From Cupriavidus necator N-1 (GTDB lineage Bacteria > Pseudomonadota > Gammaproteobacteria > Burkholderiales > Burkholderiaceae), in assembly GCF_000219215.1 (NCBI RefSeq), contig NC_015726.1:620001-684000 (forward strand): a DNA stretch of 64,000 nucleotides, in the 5' to 3' direction. Every line of letters begins with the position of its first letter. Position 1 is the stretch's first letter. The notes under the pieces were generated by a model that was not told the origin of the DNA, searched no databases, and saw only the letters and a program-made list of their open reading frames with translations. Shown piece after piece: positions 1 through 10,491 of the stretch. Made by a program: the position numbers and the translations under genes.

Positions 1-1286
1 GCCACGCTGGGGATCAAGGTGGCGCGCACATTGCGCAGGAACACGAACACCACCATGATCACCAGCGCCACTGAGATCATCAGCGTGTGCTCGACCTCGC
101 GCAGCGAGGCGCGGATGGTGGGCGTGCGGTCCATCATCACGTTCATCGAGATTGCCGCCGGGATCATCTTCTGCAGGTTCGGCAGCATCTCGTTGACGCG
201 GTCGACGGTCTCGATGATGTTGGCGCCGGGCGAGCGGTTCAGCACCAGCAGCACCGACGGCTTGCCGTTGGCCGAACCGGCGTTGCGGATGTCCTGCACC
301 GAGTCGACCACATTGGCCACGTCGTGCAGCCGCACCGGCACCGCGAACGAGTTGGGGCCGCTAGTGGCACTGGTGCCGCCGGTGGCGCCGCTGGTGATGG
401 TGGTGGTGCCGCTGCTGGTGGTCAGCGTGGTCACGGTGACGCCGTTGATCACCTTGGTGCTGACGCCGCCGCTGGCGGCGGCGTTGGCGGTGCTGGCAAT
501 CAGCGCGCCCGCCGACGTCGACGAGAAGGTTCCTGGCGTGGCATAGCGGATGATCAGCGGCATGTAGTCTTCCGCCTTCATCGCCTGGTCGTTGGCATAG
601 ACCTGCCAGTTGTTGGCGGCGTTCTCCAGCGTGCCCAGCGGCCGGTTGGCATTGGTAGCGCTGATGGTGTTGCGCACGTCCTCCAGCGAGATGCCGTAGT
701 GGTTCAGCGCGGTCGGGTTCAGCTCCACCCGCACCGCCGGCAGCGAGGCCCCGCCGATGGTGACCTGGCCCACGCCATCGACCTGTGACAGCTTCTGCGC
801 CAGGATGGTCGAGGCCGCGTCATAGAGCTGCCCGCGCGTCATGGTCGGCGACGTCAGCGCGATGATCATGATCGGCGCGTCGGCCGGGTTGACCTTGCGG
901 TAGGTCGGGTTGTTGGGCAGGCTGGTCGGCAGCGTCGCGCGCGAGGCGTTGATTGCCGCCTGCACGTCGCGCGCGGCGCCGTCGATATTGCGCGACAGGT
1001 CGAACTGCAGCGTCACGCGGGTGGAGCCGAGTGAGCTGCTCGACGTGATCTCGGTCACGCCGGCGATGGTGCCGAGCGCGCGCTCGAGCGGCGTGGCCAC
1101 GGTGGCGGCCATCGTTTCCGGGCTCGCACCCGGCAGCGACGCCGATACCGAGATGGTCGGGAAATCCACCTGCGGCAGCGGCGACACCGGCAGCAGCCGC
1201 AGCGCGGCCAGTCCCGCCAGCAGGATGCCGAGCGTCAGCAGCGCGGTCGCGACGGGGCGGTGGATGAAGGCAGCCGAGAGATTCAT
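1..1286 (-). CDS. mdtC: RND multidrug efflux transporter, MdtC-like inner-membrane subunit (C-terminus beyond window)
   Basis: The protein is an RND proton-driven pump subunit that would form a mixed trimer with the MdtB-like partner encoded just upstream. Only the N-terminal ~428 residues are in the window. The start [17 protein letters not shown] is typical of the family, followed by the porter motifs [26 protein letters not shown] and NPADAPIMI. The start codon lies 2 bases after the mdtB stop, so the three genes are one operon. An oddity is a Thr/Ser/Gly-rich insertion of about 65 residues (nucleotides ~340-542) between IIRY and PVRLHDV; E. coli MdtC as recalled has only about four residues there. 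The frame stays open through it. Confidence 0.88.
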   Translation of the reverse strand, partial: MNLSAAFIHRPVATALLTLGILLAGLAALRLLPVSPLPQVDFPTISVSASLPGASPETMAATVATPLERALGTIAGVTEITSSSSLGSTRVTLQFDLSRNIDGAARDVQAAINASRATLPTSLPNNPTYRKVNPADAPIMIIALTSPTMTRGQLYDAASTILAQKLSQVDGVGQVTIGGASLPAVRVELNPTALNHYGISLEDVRNTISATNANRPLGTLENAANNWQVYANDQAMKAEDYMPLIIRYATPGTFSSTSAGALIASTANAAASGGVSTKVINGVTVTTLTTSSGTTTITSGATGGTSATSGPNSFAVPVRLHDVANVVDSVQDIRNAGSANGKPSVLLVLNRSPGANIIETVDRVNEMLPNLQKMIPAAISMNVMMDRTPTIRASLREVEHTLMISVALVIMVVFVFLRNVRATLIPSV

Positions 1287-1288
1287 CG

Positions 1289-4200
1289 TTACACCGGCTC
1301 CTCGCCGGTACCGCCTTCCTCCGGATCGCCGAAGCGCCGCTTGCGCCAGCCCTTCACGCGCGTGGCGATGCGGTCGAAGGCCAGGTAGATCACCGGCGTG
1401 GTGAACAGCGTCAGCACCTGGCTGACCAGCAGGCCGCCCACCATGGTCACGCCCAGCGGCCGGCGCAGCTCGCTGCCGATGCCCGAGCCCAGCATCAGCG
1501 GCAGCGCCGCCAGCAGGGCCGCCATGGTGGTCATCAGGATCGGGCGGAAGCGCAGCAGGCAGGCCTGGAAGATCGCGTCGCGCGGCTTCATGCCGCCCTC
1601 GCGCTCAGCCTCGAGCGCGAAGTCGATCATCATGATCGCGTTCTTCTTGACGATGCCGATCAGCAGGATGATGCCGATGATCGCGATGATGCCCAGGTCC
1701 TGGCCCGCCACCAGCAGCGCCAGCAGCGCGCCCACGCCGGCAGACGGCAGTGTCGACAGGATGGTGACCGGGTGGATGGTGCTTTCATACAGCACGCCCA
1801 GCACGATATACATCGTCACCACCGCGGCCAGGATCAGCCACAGCGTGTTCGACAGCGACGCGCGGAAGGCCAACGCGGCGCCCTGGAAGCTGGTCTGCAT
1901 CGAGATCGGCAGGCCCAGTTCGTGTTCCACCTTGGTGATCTTGTCGACCGCGGCGCCCAGCGATTCGCCGTGCGCGAGGTTGAACGAGATCGTCGCCGCC
2001 GGGAACTGGCCCTGGTGGTTGACCACCAGCGGGCCGGTGCGCTCCGTGATGCGCGCAAACGAGCCCAGCGGCACTTGCCCGCCGGAAGAGGAGGGCAGGC
2101 GCAGGTCGGCCAGCGACTGCGGGTTCTTGCGGAATTCCGGCATGGTCTCCAGCACCACGCGGTACTGGCTCGCCTGCGTGAAGATGGTCGACACCAGCCG
2201 CTGGCCGAAGGCGCTGTACAGCGCGCTGTCGATCACCGCGGTGGTGATGCCGAAGCGCGCCGCGGCGTCGCGGTCGATATCGACATAGGCGCGCAGGCCG
2301 TTGTTCTGCTGGTCGCTGGTGACATCGCGCAGCTCGGGTTCCTGGCGCAGGCGTTCCACCAGTTTCGGCACCCATGTCGCCAGCGTCTCGGGATCCGGAT
2401 CCTCCACGGTGAACTGGTACTGCGTGCGCGAGACCTTGTCCTCGATGGTCAGGTCCTGCACCGGCTGGGTGAACAGCGACACGCCGCCGAGGTCATGCAC
2501 CGCCTGCTGCAGCCGCTGCGTGACCACCTCGATCGGATCGCGTTCGCCCTTGGGTTTGAGGTTGATCAGCATGCGCCCGGCGTTGAGCGTGGTGTTGGTG
2601 CCGTCCACGCCGATAAACGACGACAGGCTTGCCACGGCCGGGTCCTGCATCACCACCTTGGCCACGGCCTGCTGCCGGCGCGCCATGGCGTCGAACGAGG
2701 TGGTCTGGGCGGCTTCCGTAATACCCTGGATAACGCCGGTGTCCTGCACCGGGAAGAAGCCCTTGGGTACCAGCAGGTACAGCAGCACGGTCAGCACCAG
2801 CGTGGCTACGGCCACCACCAGCGTGGCCTTCTGGCGGTCCAGCACCCACTCCAGCGCGCGGCCGTAGCGGTCGATCACGTTGTCGAAGAAGCGGCCGCTG
2901 GCGCGGTGAAAGCGCGACAGCTTCTCTTCCGGCACATGGTGCAGCAGGCGCGCGCACATCATCGGCGTGAGCGTCAGCGACACCACCGCCGAGATCAGGA
3001 TCGACACAGCAAGCGTGATCGCGAACTCGCGGAACAGGCGCCCGACCACATCGCCCATGAACAGCAGCGGGATCAGCACCGCCACCAGCGAGAAGGTCAG
3101 CGAGATGATGGTGAAGCCAATCTGCTTGGAACCCTTGAGCGCCGCCGCCATCGGCGAATCGCCTTTCTCGATGTAGCGCATGATGTTCTCGATCATCACG
3201 ATCGCATCGTCAACCACGAAGCCGGTGGCAATCGTCAGCGCCATCAGCGTTAGGTTGTTGATCGAGAACCCGGCCAGGTACATCACGCCGAAGGTGCCCA
3301 CCAGCGACAGCGGCACCGCCACGCCCGGGATGATGGTCGCCGGTATATTGCGCAGGAAAAGGAAGATCACCAGCACCACCAGCGCGATCGCCAGCAGCAG
3401 CTCGAACTGCACATCCTCGACCGAGGCGCGGATGGTGGTGGTGCGGTCGGTCAGTAGCTGCACGTGGACCGAGGCCGGCAGCGCGTTCTGCAGCTGCGGC
3501 AGCAGCGCCTTGATGCGGTCCACCACTTCGATCACGTTGGCGCCCGGCTGGCGCTGGATGTTCAGCACGATCGCGGGCTTGTCATTGGCCCAGGCCGCCA
3601 GGCGGCTGTTCTCGGGGCCGTCGACGATCTCGGCCACGTCGGTGATGCGGATCGGCGCGCCGTTCTTGTAGCCCAGGATGATCTGGCGATATTCGTCGGC
3701 CGAGCGCAGCTGGTCGTTGGCATCGATGGTGGAGGCGCGTGCCGGGCCATCGAAGCTGCCCTTGGCGCCGTTCACGTTGGAGGCGCCGATGGCGGTGCGC
3801 AGGTCGTCGATCGACATGCCCAGCGAGGCCAGCGCGGTCGGGTTGGCCTGGATGCGCACCGCGGGGCGCTGGCCGCCGCTGATGGTGACCAGGCCCACGC
3901 CCTGGATCTGCGAGATTCTCTGCGCCACGCGCGTGTCGACCATGTCCTGCAGCTTGGGCAGCGGCATGGTGTCCGAGGTCATGGCGATGGTCATGATCGG
4001 CGCGTCGGCCGGGTTGACCTTGCTGTAGACCGGCGGCATCGGCAGGTCGGATGGCAGCAGGTTGCTGCCGGCGTTGATGGCGGCCTGCACCTCCTGCTCG
4101 GCCACGTCCAGCGGCAGCGTCAGCTCGAACTGCAGCGTGATCACCGAGGCGCCGCCCGACGAGGACGACGACATCTGCTTCAGGCCCGGCATCTGGCCGA

Positions 4201-4411
4201 ACTGGCGCTCCAGCGGCGCGGTCACCGACGAGGTCATCACGTCCGGGCTGGCGCCGGGGTAGAGCGTGGTGACCTGGATGGTCGGGTAGTCGACCTCGGG
4301 CAGCGCCGACAGTGGCAGCAGCCGGTACGCCACCAGCCCGGACAGCAGGATGGCCAGCATCAGCAGCGCCGTGGCGACCGGGCGCTCGATGAAGAGGCGT
4401 GAGGGGTTCAT
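1289..4411 (-). CDS. mdtB: RND multidrug efflux transporter, MdtB-like inner-membrane subunit
   Basis: Full-length RND permease of 1040 aa, the usual size for the HAE1/MdtB class. The N-terminus [19 protein letters not shown] is the first membrane helix and two large periplasmic loops follow. The proton-relay pair Asp401-Asp402 is in TM4 ([13 protein letters not shown]), and the TM10 segment [13 protein letters not shown] carries the expected Lys. The start overlaps the mdtA stop by 4 bp (ATGA), so translation is probably coupled. With MdtA and MdtC it should form a tripartite pump; no outer-membrane factor gene is in the window, but one may lie beyond the left edge. Substrates cannot be read from sequence. 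Confidence 0.93.
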   Translation of the reverse strand: MNPSRLFIERPVATALLMLAILLSGLVAYRLLPLSALPEVDYPTIQVTTLYPGASPDVMTSSVTAPLERQFGQMPGLKQMSSSSSGGASVITLQFELTLPLDVAEQEVQAAINAGSNLLPSDLPMPPVYSKVNPADAPIMTIAMTSDTMPLPKLQDMVDTRVAQRISQIQGVGLVTISGGQRPAVRIQANPTALASLGMSIDDLRTAIGASNVNGAKGSFDGPARASTIDANDQLRSADEYRQIILGYKNGAPIRITDVAEIVDGPENSRLAAWANDKPAIVLNIQRQPGANVIEVVDRIKALLPQLQNALPASVHVQLLTDRTTTIRASVEDVQFELLLAIALVVLVIFLFLRNIPATIIPGVAVPLSLVGTFGVMYLAGFSINNLTLMALTIATGFVVDDAIVMIENIMRYIEKGDSPMAAALKGSKQIGFTIISLTFSLVAVLIPLLFMGDVVGRLFREFAITLAVSILISAVVSLTLTPMMCARLLHHVPEEKLSRFHRASGRFFDNVIDRYGRALEWVLDRQKATLVVAVATLVLTVLLYLLVPKGFFPVQDTGVIQGITEAAQTTSFDAMARRQQAVAKVVMQDPAVASLSSFIGVDGTNTTLNAGRMLINLKPKGERDPIEVVTQRLQQAVHDLGGVSLFTQPVQDLTIEDKVSRTQYQFTVEDPDPETLATWVPKLVERLRQEPELRDVTSDQQNNGLRAYVDIDRDAAARFGITTAVIDSALYSAFGQRLVSTIFTQASQYRVVLETMPEFRKNPQSLADLRLPSSSGGQVPLGSFARITERTGPLVVNHQGQFPAATISFNLAHGESLGAAVDKITKVEHELGLPISMQTSFQGAALAFRASLSNTLWLILAAVVTMYIVLGVLYESTIHPVTILSTLPSAGVGALLALLVAGQDLGIIAIIGIILLIGIVKKNAIMMIDFALEAEREGGMKPRDAIFQACLLRFRPILMTTMAALLAALPLMLGSGIGSELRRPLGVTMVGGLLVSQVLTLFTTPVIYLAFDRIATRVKGWRKRRFGDPEEGGTGEEPV

Positions 4412-5871
4412 GCGGTGTCCTTACTGCTGCGCGCCGCTGGCGGGCGGGGCGCTGGCGCCGGCGTCGCGGTGGCGGCGATGTTCGCCGGCCGCGCCGGAAG
4501 CTGCGGCCCGCTGGCGTCGGCGTGCGCGCCGCTGGCACCGCCGCCGTCCCGGTTGCGTCGGCCGCGCCCGCGCGGCTGGCTGGCCGGCACCACCGCGGCG
4601 GCGCGCGCGGCCGGATCGACGGCCTCCACCGTCATGCCTTCCTTGAGGCGGTCGGCGCCGTCCACCACCACGCGCTGGCCGGGCTCCAGGCCCTTGAGCA
4701 CGGCGTTGCGGCTGCCGTCGCCCGGGCCGAGCGTGACCACCTGCACCTTGACCTTGCTGGCCTCGTCCACGGTGTAGACAAAGGTACCCTGCTGGCCGCG
4801 CTGGATTGCGGCCACCGGGATCACGGTGGCGTCCCTGAGGGTATCGACGCGCGTGCGCACGTTGACGAACTGGTTGGGGAACAGCATGCCGTCTTCATTG
4901 GGGAAGACCGCCTTGAGCTTGACCGTGCCGGTGGTGGTGTCGATCTGGTTGTCGATGGTCAGCAGCGTGCCTTCGCCCAGCTGGTTGCGCACCTGGCGGT
5001 CCCAGGCCTGCACCGGCAGCTTTTCGCCGGCGTTGAGCTTCTTCAGCACCGAGGGCAGGTTGTCCTCGGGGATGGTGTACATCACGGCAATCGGCTGGAT
5101 CTGCGTGATCAGCGCGATGCCGTTGGTGTCGCCGGTATTGACGATATTGCCCGGGTCGACCTGGCGCAGGCCGATGCGGCCCGACACCGGCGCCACGATC
5201 CTGGTGTAGCCCAGCTGCAGGCGCGCGTTGGCGACATTGCCCTGGTCGGTCTTGACCACGCCCTCGTACTGGCGCACCAGCGCGTCCTGGGTATCGACCT
5301 GCTGCTTGGAGATCGAGTCCTGGCCCAGCAGGGTGCGGTAGCGCTGCTGGTCCAGCCTGGCGTTCTGCAGCAGCGCCTGGTCGCGCGCCAGCTGGCCCAC
5401 GGCCTGGTCCAGCGCGGCCTGGAACGGGCGCGGGTCGATCTCGGCCAGCACGTCGCCGGCCCTGACCATCTGGCCTTCCTTGAACAGCACCTTGAGCAGC
5501 GGGCCGGACACCTGCGCGCGCACGGTGACGTTGGACACCGGGGTCACATTGCCCAGGCCATTGAGCACCACGTCCATATCGCGCTTCGCCACGGTGGCGA
5601 CCACCACGGGCGAGCGCGGCATGCCGGGGCCACCGGCGCCACCCCGCGCGCCCGGGCCGCTGGCACCCCGCTGCGCGCCTGCCGCCCCGGTCGCCTCCTG
5701 CGGCGCCTGGCCGCGATGGGCATACCAGTACCAGGCGCCCCCCGCGAGCAGCACCACCAGCACGCCGGCGGTCAGCCGGCGCCGGCCGGTGCGCCGCGGC
5801 GGAGTGCCCTCGGGCGGACGCGAAGACGGAGTCGGGGTGGGGGTAGGCTGGCCTTGTTCGGGGTTGGACAT
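4408..5871 (-). CDS. mdtA: RND efflux periplasmic adaptor, MdtA-like membrane fusion protein
   Basis: HlyD-family adaptor of about 487 aa linking the inner-membrane pump to an outer-membrane channel. After a Pro/Thr-rich cytoplasmic tail, one membrane anchor ([19 protein letters not shown], about residues 34-52) precedes the lipoyl and hairpin segments ([20 protein letters not shown]) and the beta-barrel ([20 protein letters not shown]). The start MSNPEQGQP is chosen because an AGGA precedes it and because the ORF upstream of it is Arg/Pro-rich translation without homology. The last ~65 residues are low-complexity Ala/Pro/Arg. First gene of the mdtABC operon, transcribed divergently from the two-component genes at 6211. 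Confidence 0.9.
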   Translation of the reverse strand: MSNPEQGQPTPTPTPSSRPPEGTPPRRTGRRRLTAGVLVVLLAGGAWYWYAHRGQAPQEATGAAGAQRGASGPGARGGAGGPGMPRSPVVVATVAKRDMDVVLNGLGNVTPVSNVTVRAQVSGPLLKVLFKEGQMVRAGDVLAEIDPRPFQAALDQAVGQLARDQALLQNARLDQQRYRTLLGQDSISKQQVDTQDALVRQYEGVVKTDQGNVANARLQLGYTRIVAPVSGRIGLRQVDPGNIVNTGDTNGIALITQIQPIAVMYTIPEDNLPSVLKKLNAGEKLPVQAWDRQVRNQLGEGTLLTIDNQIDTTTGTVKLKAVFPNEDGMLFPNQFVNVRTRVDTLRDATVIPVAAIQRGQQGTFVYTVDEASKVKVQVVTLGPGDGSRNAVLKGLEPGQRVVVDGADRLKEGMTVEAVDPAARAAAVVPASQPRGRGRRNRDGGGASGAHADASGPQLPARPANIAATATPAPAPRPPAARSSKDTA

Positions 5872-6210
5872 GTCCGCAAATCCTGGGGGCGGCGCGCGCG
5901 GCGCGCCGGCAATGTTCGGTCTGGCAAGTGACGATGCAGCAGTATGCCGCAACGCCACGGGCGCCGGCCTGCCGCGTGGGAGGGCACGCCGCGGGGTGGC
6001 CGGCAGGCCGGCAAGTGCCGTGTGGCGCGCAATGCGGCGGCGCCGGTGGCACGTCATGCCGCAAGGATAATGTGCGGGCCCGGACGCCCGTATTTCGGCG
6101 CCCGGCGCTTTTATTACAGCGGATTACCAGCGCCCCGGGTGTAACCTCCGGAAACAAAACCGCCCGGCCAAACCGGCATGTGTGGCGCCGGGGCTGACTA
6201 TCATGTGCCT
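5872..6210. promoter_or_regulatory. Divergent intergenic region between mdtABC and the two-component system
   Basis: These 339 bases separate the mdtA start from the response-regulator start and must carry both promoters. The left part is very GC-rich and the stretch around 6100-6180 is less so. No convincing sigma-70 hexamers or repeat could be picked out by eye. Open frames crossing it are Arg/Pro/Ala-rich shadows. The layout suggests, but does not show, that the regulator controls the pump. Confidence 0.45.
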
Positions 6211-6954
6211 ATGCGAACGAACCAGCCTACCCAGATCCTCGTCGTCGACGACGATCCCGAACTTCGCGACCTGCTGCGCGAGTACCTGACCCAGCAGGGT
6301 TTTGCCGTCTCGGTGATGCATGACGGCGACGGCCTGCAGGCGCGCCTGGAGCGCGAGCGCCCCGCGCTGATCGTGCTGGACCTGATGATGCCCAAGGTCG
6401 ACGGCCTGACCGCGCTGCGCAACCTGCGCGCCAAGAACGACGATATCCCGGTGATCCTGCTCACGGCCCGCAGCGACGAGATCGACCGCATCGTCGGGCT
6501 TGAGATCGGCGCCGACGACTACCTTGGCAAGCCGTTTTCGCCGCGCGAACTGCTGGCGCGCATCAATGCCGTGCTGCGGCGCAAGCTGGCGCGCCCGGCG
6601 GCGGCGCCCGAAGACCGCGAATCGGTCGCCTTCGGCCCGTTCCGCGTCAATTTCCGCCAGCGCACGCTGACCCGTGCCGGCCAGACGCTGTCGATCAGCG
6701 ATACCGAGTTTGCGCTGCTCAAGCTGCTGCTGATGCATCCGCTCGAAGTGCTGTCGCGCGAGCGCATCGTCGAACTGATGTACGGCAGCGCCAGCGGCAT
6801 TAGCGACCGCGGCATCGACGTGCAGATCTGGCGCTTGCGCCGGCTGCTCGATGAAGACGCGCAGCGCCCGCGCTATATCCAGACGGTGCGCGGACGCGGC
6901 TATACCTTCGTGCCCGACGAAGCGGAAGAGATGTCCGCGGGGCTCCCCGAATAA
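6211..6954 (+). CDS. OmpR/PhoB-family DNA-binding response regulator
   Basis: Two-domain response regulator of 247 aa. The receiver has the acidic pair in VVDDDPELRD, phospho-acceptor Asp57 (LIVLDLMMPKVDG), Thr85 and Lys107 (GADDYLGKPFSPREL). The C-terminal winged helix ends in the typical DVQIWRLRRLLDEDAQRPRYIQTVRGRGYTF-type hairpin. The start at MRTNQPTQ is preferred over an in-frame upstream ATG at 6178 because family members begin just before the first beta strand. The kinase gene follows 52 bp downstream in the same direction. It is divergent from mdtABC, which makes the pump a likely target (inference). Confidence 0.92.
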   Translation: MRTNQPTQILVVDDDPELRDLLREYLTQQGFAVSVMHDGDGLQARLERERPALIVLDLMMPKVDGLTALRNLRAKNDDIPVILLTARSDEIDRIVGLEIGADDYLGKPFSPRELLARINAVLRRKLARPAAAPEDRESVAFGPFRVNFRQRTLTRAGQTLSISDTEFALLKLLLMHPLEVLSRERIVELMYGSASGISDRGIDVQIWRLRRLLDEDAQRPRYIQTVRGRGYTFVPDEAEEMSAGLPE

Positions 6955-7006
6955 TGGCCGCGGCGCCCGTCCCCTGGCGCCGCTTGCCACCAGATCCTGC
7001 TTTGCG

Positions 7007-8278
7007 ATGAAGTTGCGACGTATCGACACCCTGTTCGGCCGCATTGCGCTGCTGATCGCCGCCGTGCTTGTGATCAGCCATTTCTCATGGCTGGCCATCC
7101 TGCGCATGGACCGCCGCCAGCAGCAGGTGGACTATTCCGTCGAGCAGATGCTGTTCCAGCTCGACAGCATCGAGCGCGCGCTCGACGCGCGTCCGCCGGC
7201 GAAGCTGCCCAGCCTGGTGGAGACGGCCAACACGGCCGACGCCGAAGAGCATGCCACCGTGCCCAAGGGCGGGCGCTCGCGCCGGCTGGTCGAGCAGTTC
7301 ATCGGCAGGCTGCCGCAGGGCACCGAGATCCGGCTGGAGGACGAAACTACGCCGCGCATCTGGATCAAGCTGCCCAGCCGCGCCCGCTGGATCGCCATGC
7401 CGATCCTGTGGGTCCACAATCCGCCGCCCGACAACCGGCTGGTGCCTGGGGTGATGCTGGTGGTGGGCGTGGCCATCATCTTTGCCGTGCTGATCGCCTG
7501 GCAGATTCAGCGGCCGGTGCGCGACATGGCCAATGCGGCAGAGCTGCTGTCGCGCCAGCACGCCGTGCCGCCGCTGCGCGAGCGCGGCCCGCATGAGCTG
7601 CGCCAGCTGATCGAGCGTTTCAACCGCATGGTGGCCGACCTGGCGCGCATCGACCAGGAGCGCAACACCATGCTGGCCGGCATCGCGCATGACCTGAAGA
7701 CACCGCTGGCGCGGCTGCGCCTGCGCGCCGAGATGCTGGCCGATCCCAAGGCCGCCGCGGGTGTGACGCGCGACGTGGAGTCCATGTCGGCCATCGTCGA
7801 ACAGTTCCTGAGCTTCGCGCAGACCAGCGAGTCGACCGCGCGGCCGGTGCCGGTGGACCGGCGCGTCAATGAGCTGGCCGCGTCGCTGGCCGAGCAGGAG
7901 CGCCAGGTGGTGCTGTCGCTGGGCGCGGGCGAGGGCTTCCGCATGATCGCCACGCAGCTGGACCGCATCGTCGGCAACCTGGTCGACAACGCCTACGCCT
8001 ATGGCAAGCCGCCGGTGTGCATTGCGACCGCGCGCACGCCGGAGGGTTACCTGCTGGTGGTGGAGGACCAGGGCGCCGGCATTCCCGAGGATGACAAGGA
8101 TCGCGCCACGCTGCCCTTTGTGCGGCTGGACCCGGCTCGGGGCGGCAATGCGCATTCCGGGCTGGGGCTGGCGATCGTGGACCGGCTGGTGCGGCAGGCG
8201 GGCGGGAAGCTGAACCTGGTGAATGCCGACGGCGGCGGGTTCCGGGTGGAGATGCTGTTTGGGGCAGCCGAGGCCTGA
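7007..8278 (+). CDS. Sensor histidine kinase, EnvZ-like
   Basis: Membrane sensor kinase of 423 aa partnering the preceding regulator. Two membrane helices (about 11-31 and 147-168) flank a periplasmic domain of about 110 residues. A HAMP linker leads to the H-box with phospho-acceptor His228 (MLAGIAHDLKTPLARLRL). The ATPase domain shows the N-box (LDRIVGNLVDNAYAYG), G1 (VEDQGAGIPEDD) and G2 (SGLGLAIVDRLV). The H-box wording and the compact ATPase domain are of the EnvZ type. The signal is unknown; linkage to an RND pump suggests envelope stress or a pump substrate. Confidence 0.92.
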   Translation: MKLRRIDTLFGRIALLIAAVLVISHFSWLAILRMDRRQQQVDYSVEQMLFQLDSIERALDARPPAKLPSLVETANTADAEEHATVPKGGRSRRLVEQFIGRLPQGTEIRLEDETTPRIWIKLPSRARWIAMPILWVHNPPPDNRLVPGVMLVVGVAIIFAVLIAWQIQRPVRDMANAAELLSRQHAVPPLRERGPHELRQLIERFNRMVADLARIDQERNTMLAGIAHDLKTPLARLRLRAEMLADPKAAAGVTRDVESMSAIVEQFLSFAQTSESTARPVPVDRRVNELAASLAEQERQVVLSLGAGEGFRMIATQLDRIVGNLVDNAYAYGKPPVCIATARTPEGYLLVVEDQGAGIPEDDKDRATLPFVRLDPARGGNAHSGLGLAIVDRLVRQAGGKLNLVNADGGGFRVEMLFGAAEA

Positions 8279-8306
8279 GCCGGCGTCAGGGCTGCCCAGG
8301 CTGTTT

Positions 8307-8915
8307 TCAGACCTTCTTCTTCTCGCCGATCCGGCTTTCCTTGCCGGCCAGCAGCTTCGCAATATTCTGCCGGTGCCGCGCAATCAGCAGCACGCTGATC
8401 ACGAAGATCGCCCCCGTCATCACATCCACGCCGTTCATCAGCACATGGAAGAACGGCGCGAAGATCGCCGCCACCAGCGCCGCCAGCGACGAGTAGCGGA
8501 AGAAGAACGCGATGACCAGCCACGTGGCCAGCGTGCCCAGGCCCAGGATCGGGTCGATGGCCAGCAGGATCCCGGCCGCAGTGGCCACGCCCTTGCCGCC
8601 GGCAAAGCGGTGGTACACCGGGAACAGGTGTCCCAGGAAGACTGCCAGCGCCACCATGGCCAGTCCGGTTTCGTTCAGCCCGTAGGCCGGCCCGAAGCGC
8701 GCGGCCAGCCATACCGCCAGCCAGCCCTTCAGGGCATCGCCGATCAGCGTCAGGATGGCGGCCTTCTTGTTGCCGGTGCGCAGCACGTTGGTGGCGCCGG
8801 GATTGCCGGAGCCATAGGAGTGCGGGTCCGGCAATCCCATCAGCTTGCTGACGACTACAGCGAAGGAAACGGAGCCGATCAGGTAGGCGGCAAGGGCGAA
8901 AAGCAGATTGGCCAT
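8307..8915 (-). CDS. plsY: Glycerol-3-phosphate acyltransferase PlsY
   Basis: Integral membrane enzyme of 202 aa that moves the acyl group from acyl-phosphate to glycerol-3-phosphate, the first step of phospholipid synthesis. The three family motifs are visible: [12 protein letters not shown] with [31 protein letters not shown], and [20 protein letters not shown]. Hydrophobic helices fill the rest, and the C-terminus ends in basic residues (GEKKKV). Convergent with the sensor kinase gene, 28 bp apart. Confidence 0.96.
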   Translation of the reverse strand: MANLLFALAAYLIGSVSFAVVVSKLMGLPDPHSYGSGNPGATNVLRTGNKKAAILTLIGDALKGWLAVWLAARFGPAYGLNETGLAMVALAVFLGHLFPVYHRFAGGKGVATAAGILLAIDPILGLGTLATWLVIAFFFRYSSLAALVAAIFAPFFHVLMNGVDVMTGAIFVISVLLIARHRQNIAKLLAGKESRIGEKKKV

Positions 8916-9037
8916 GTGTAGTGGGGTGTTTTCAGGCTGGCGCGATTGTAGCGCGGCAGGGGCCTCGCTACGTCCGTGACTTCCCGGATTGGCATCGAAG
9001 CGTCCCTCGGTTTGCGCGGGGGCGCCCGGTCATGTGC

Positions 9038-9529
9038 TCAGTCAGGCAGTGCGCATTGCACCGGCTGGGCGTCCACCAGCGTGGCCAGCAGCGTCGGGTC
9101 CAGGCTGACCAGGTAGCCGCGGCGCCCGCCGTTGATATAGATGCGCGCCAGCTCCAGCACGGTCGCTTCCACGTAGACCGGCATGCGCTTGCGCGTGCCG
9201 AAGGGCGAGGTGCCGCCCACCATGTAGCCGCTGTGGCGCTGCGCCACCTCGGGCTTGCACGGCTGCACGCTCTTGCGGCCGGCCTGGCGCGCCAGGTTCT
9301 TGGTCGAGACCGAGCAGTCGCCGTGCATCAGCACCACCAGCGGCTGCGCGCGCTCGTCTTCCATGATCAGGGTCTTGATCACATCGTGCTCGGGAACGCC
9401 CAGCTGGCGCGCCGATTCGCCGGTGCCGCCGTGCTCGAAATAGTCATACGGATGCTCGCCGAAGGCGACGCCATGCTTGCGCAGGTACTGCGTGGCGGGG
9501 GTTTCTGATACGTGCCTGGTCTTGCTCAT
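9038..9529 (-). CDS. ybaK: YbaK/EbsC-family aminoacyl-tRNA deacylase
   Basis: YbaK/ProX-type editing protein of 163 aa, which in relatives hydrolyses Cys-tRNA(Pro). Family features seen: SETPATQYLRKHGV near the start, DVIKTLIMED, the substrate-pocket segment KSVQPCKPEVAQRHSGYMVGG split as KSVQPCKPEV and HSGYMVGGTSPFGTRK, and GRRGYLVSLDPTLLATL. The start MSKTRHVSE lies 23 bp after the xerD stop on the same strand, so the genes are probably co-transcribed. Confidence 0.9.
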   Translation of the reverse strand: MSKTRHVSETPATQYLRKHGVAFGEHPYDYFEHGGTGESARQLGVPEHDVIKTLIMEDERAQPLVVLMHGDCSVSTKNLARQAGRKSVQPCKPEVAQRHSGYMVGGTSPFGTRKRMPVYVEATVLELARIYINGGRRGYLVSLDPTLLATLVDAQPVQCALPD

Positions 9530-9552
9530 GACAGTGGTCGCTGCCCGCTTGC

Positions 9553-10491
9553 TCAGCCGCGCGGATGGTGCTGCTGGTGCAGCTCGCGCAAGCGTTCGCG
9601 GGCGACGTGCGTATAGATCTGGGTGGTGGAAATATCGGCGTGGCCCAGCAGCAGCTGCACCACGCGCAGGTCGGCGCCGTGGTTGAGCAGGTGCGTGGCA
9701 AAGGCGTGGCGCAGCGTGTGCGGCGACAGCGGCGCGTGCACGCCGGCATCGCGCGCATGGCGCTTGATCAGGTGCCAGAACGCCTGCCGCGTCATGCCTT
9801 CGCCGCGCTGCGTGACAAAGAGCGCGTCGCAGGCGCGCCCGGCCAGCAGCGCGGGGCGCGCACTGGCCAGGTAACGGCGCAGCCAGTCGCCGGCCTGCTG
9901 GCCGAACGGCACCAGCCGCTCCTTGTCGCCCTTGCCGCCGACCACGCGCGCCACGCCTTCGTTCAGGCCGATCTCGATGGTCTTCATCTGCGTGAGCTCC
10001 GACACGCGCAGCCCGCTGGCGTACATCAGCTCCAGCATGGTGCGGTCGCGCAGCCCCAGCGGCGTGTTGGTGTCGGGCGCTTCGAGCAGCGCGTCGACCT
10101 GGGACTCGGTCAGGGTCTTGGGGTAGCGCGGCGGCTGCTTGGCGGGGCGCAGCAGCAGGCAGGGGTCGGCTTCGACCAGGTGTTCGCGCAGCGCCCACTG
10201 GTAGAAGCGGCGGAACACCGCCAGGCGCCGGTTGGCCGACGAGGCGCGGGTCTGCGTGTGGCGCGCGTTGAAGTAGGCCGACAGCGCGCCGTCGTCCGCG
10301 CCCAGCAACTCGCCGCGGTGCTCATGCTGCAGCCAGCGCGCCAGCAGTGTCAGGTCGCGCCGGTAGGCATCGATGGTGTTGCGCGAGAGGCCGTCTTCCA
10401 GCCATAGCGCGTCGCAGAAGCGGCTGACCAGTGCCACGTCGGCGTCGCTGGGCGCGGCGGCGATGTCAGGTGGCTGGGCGGCGCCGCTCAT
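9553..10491 (-). CDS. xerD: Site-specific tyrosine recombinase XerD
   Basis: Tyrosine recombinase of 312 aa that, with XerC, resolves chromosome dimers at dif. The N-terminal SAM-like DNA-binding domain has LSRNTIDAYRRDLTLLARWL. The catalytic domain shows Arg in ASGLRVSELT, the HTLRHAFATHLLNHGAD box (His-x-x-Arg), LLGHADISTTQIYTHV with the His/Trp-position His, and the nucleophile Tyr in IYTHV. The length suits a housekeeping Xer protein rather than a phage integrase, and no attachment site is nearby. The start codon overlaps the ogt stop by 4 bp. Confidence 0.94.
   Translation of the reverse strand: MSGAAQPPDIAAAPSDADVALVSRFCDALWLEDGLSRNTIDAYRRDLTLLARWLQHEHRGELLGADDGALSAYFNARHTQTRASSANRRLAVFRRFYQWALREHLVEADPCLLLRPAKQPPRYPKTLTESQVDALLEAPDTNTPLGLRDRTMLELMYASGLRVSELTQMKTIEIGLNEGVARVVGGKGDKERLVPFGQQAGDWLRRYLASARPALLAGRACDALFVTQRGEGMTRQAFWHLIKRHARDAGVHAPLSPHTLRHAFATHLLNHGADLRVVQLLLGHADISTTQIYTHVARERLRELHQQHHPRG

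Noticed and set aside
87..788. Plus-strand ORF over the mdtC region rich in Arg, His and Gly
   Set aside because: It is the antisense shadow of the high-GC mdtC gene; no domain is visible and the minus strand has clear RND motifs. The same holds for other long antisense frames, such as those over mdtB, fdsB, fdsA and ackA.
5872..6057. N-terminal extension of mdtA to the Met at 6057
   Set aside because: The extra 62 codons are Arg/Pro/Ala-rich without signal or homology, while MSNPEQ at 5871 has a ribosome site and precedes the membrane anchor.
9038..10198. A 386-codon minus frame covering ybaK and part of xerD
   Set aside because: Only its last 163 codons are ybaK; the upstream part is a wrong-frame reading of xerD and lacks homology.
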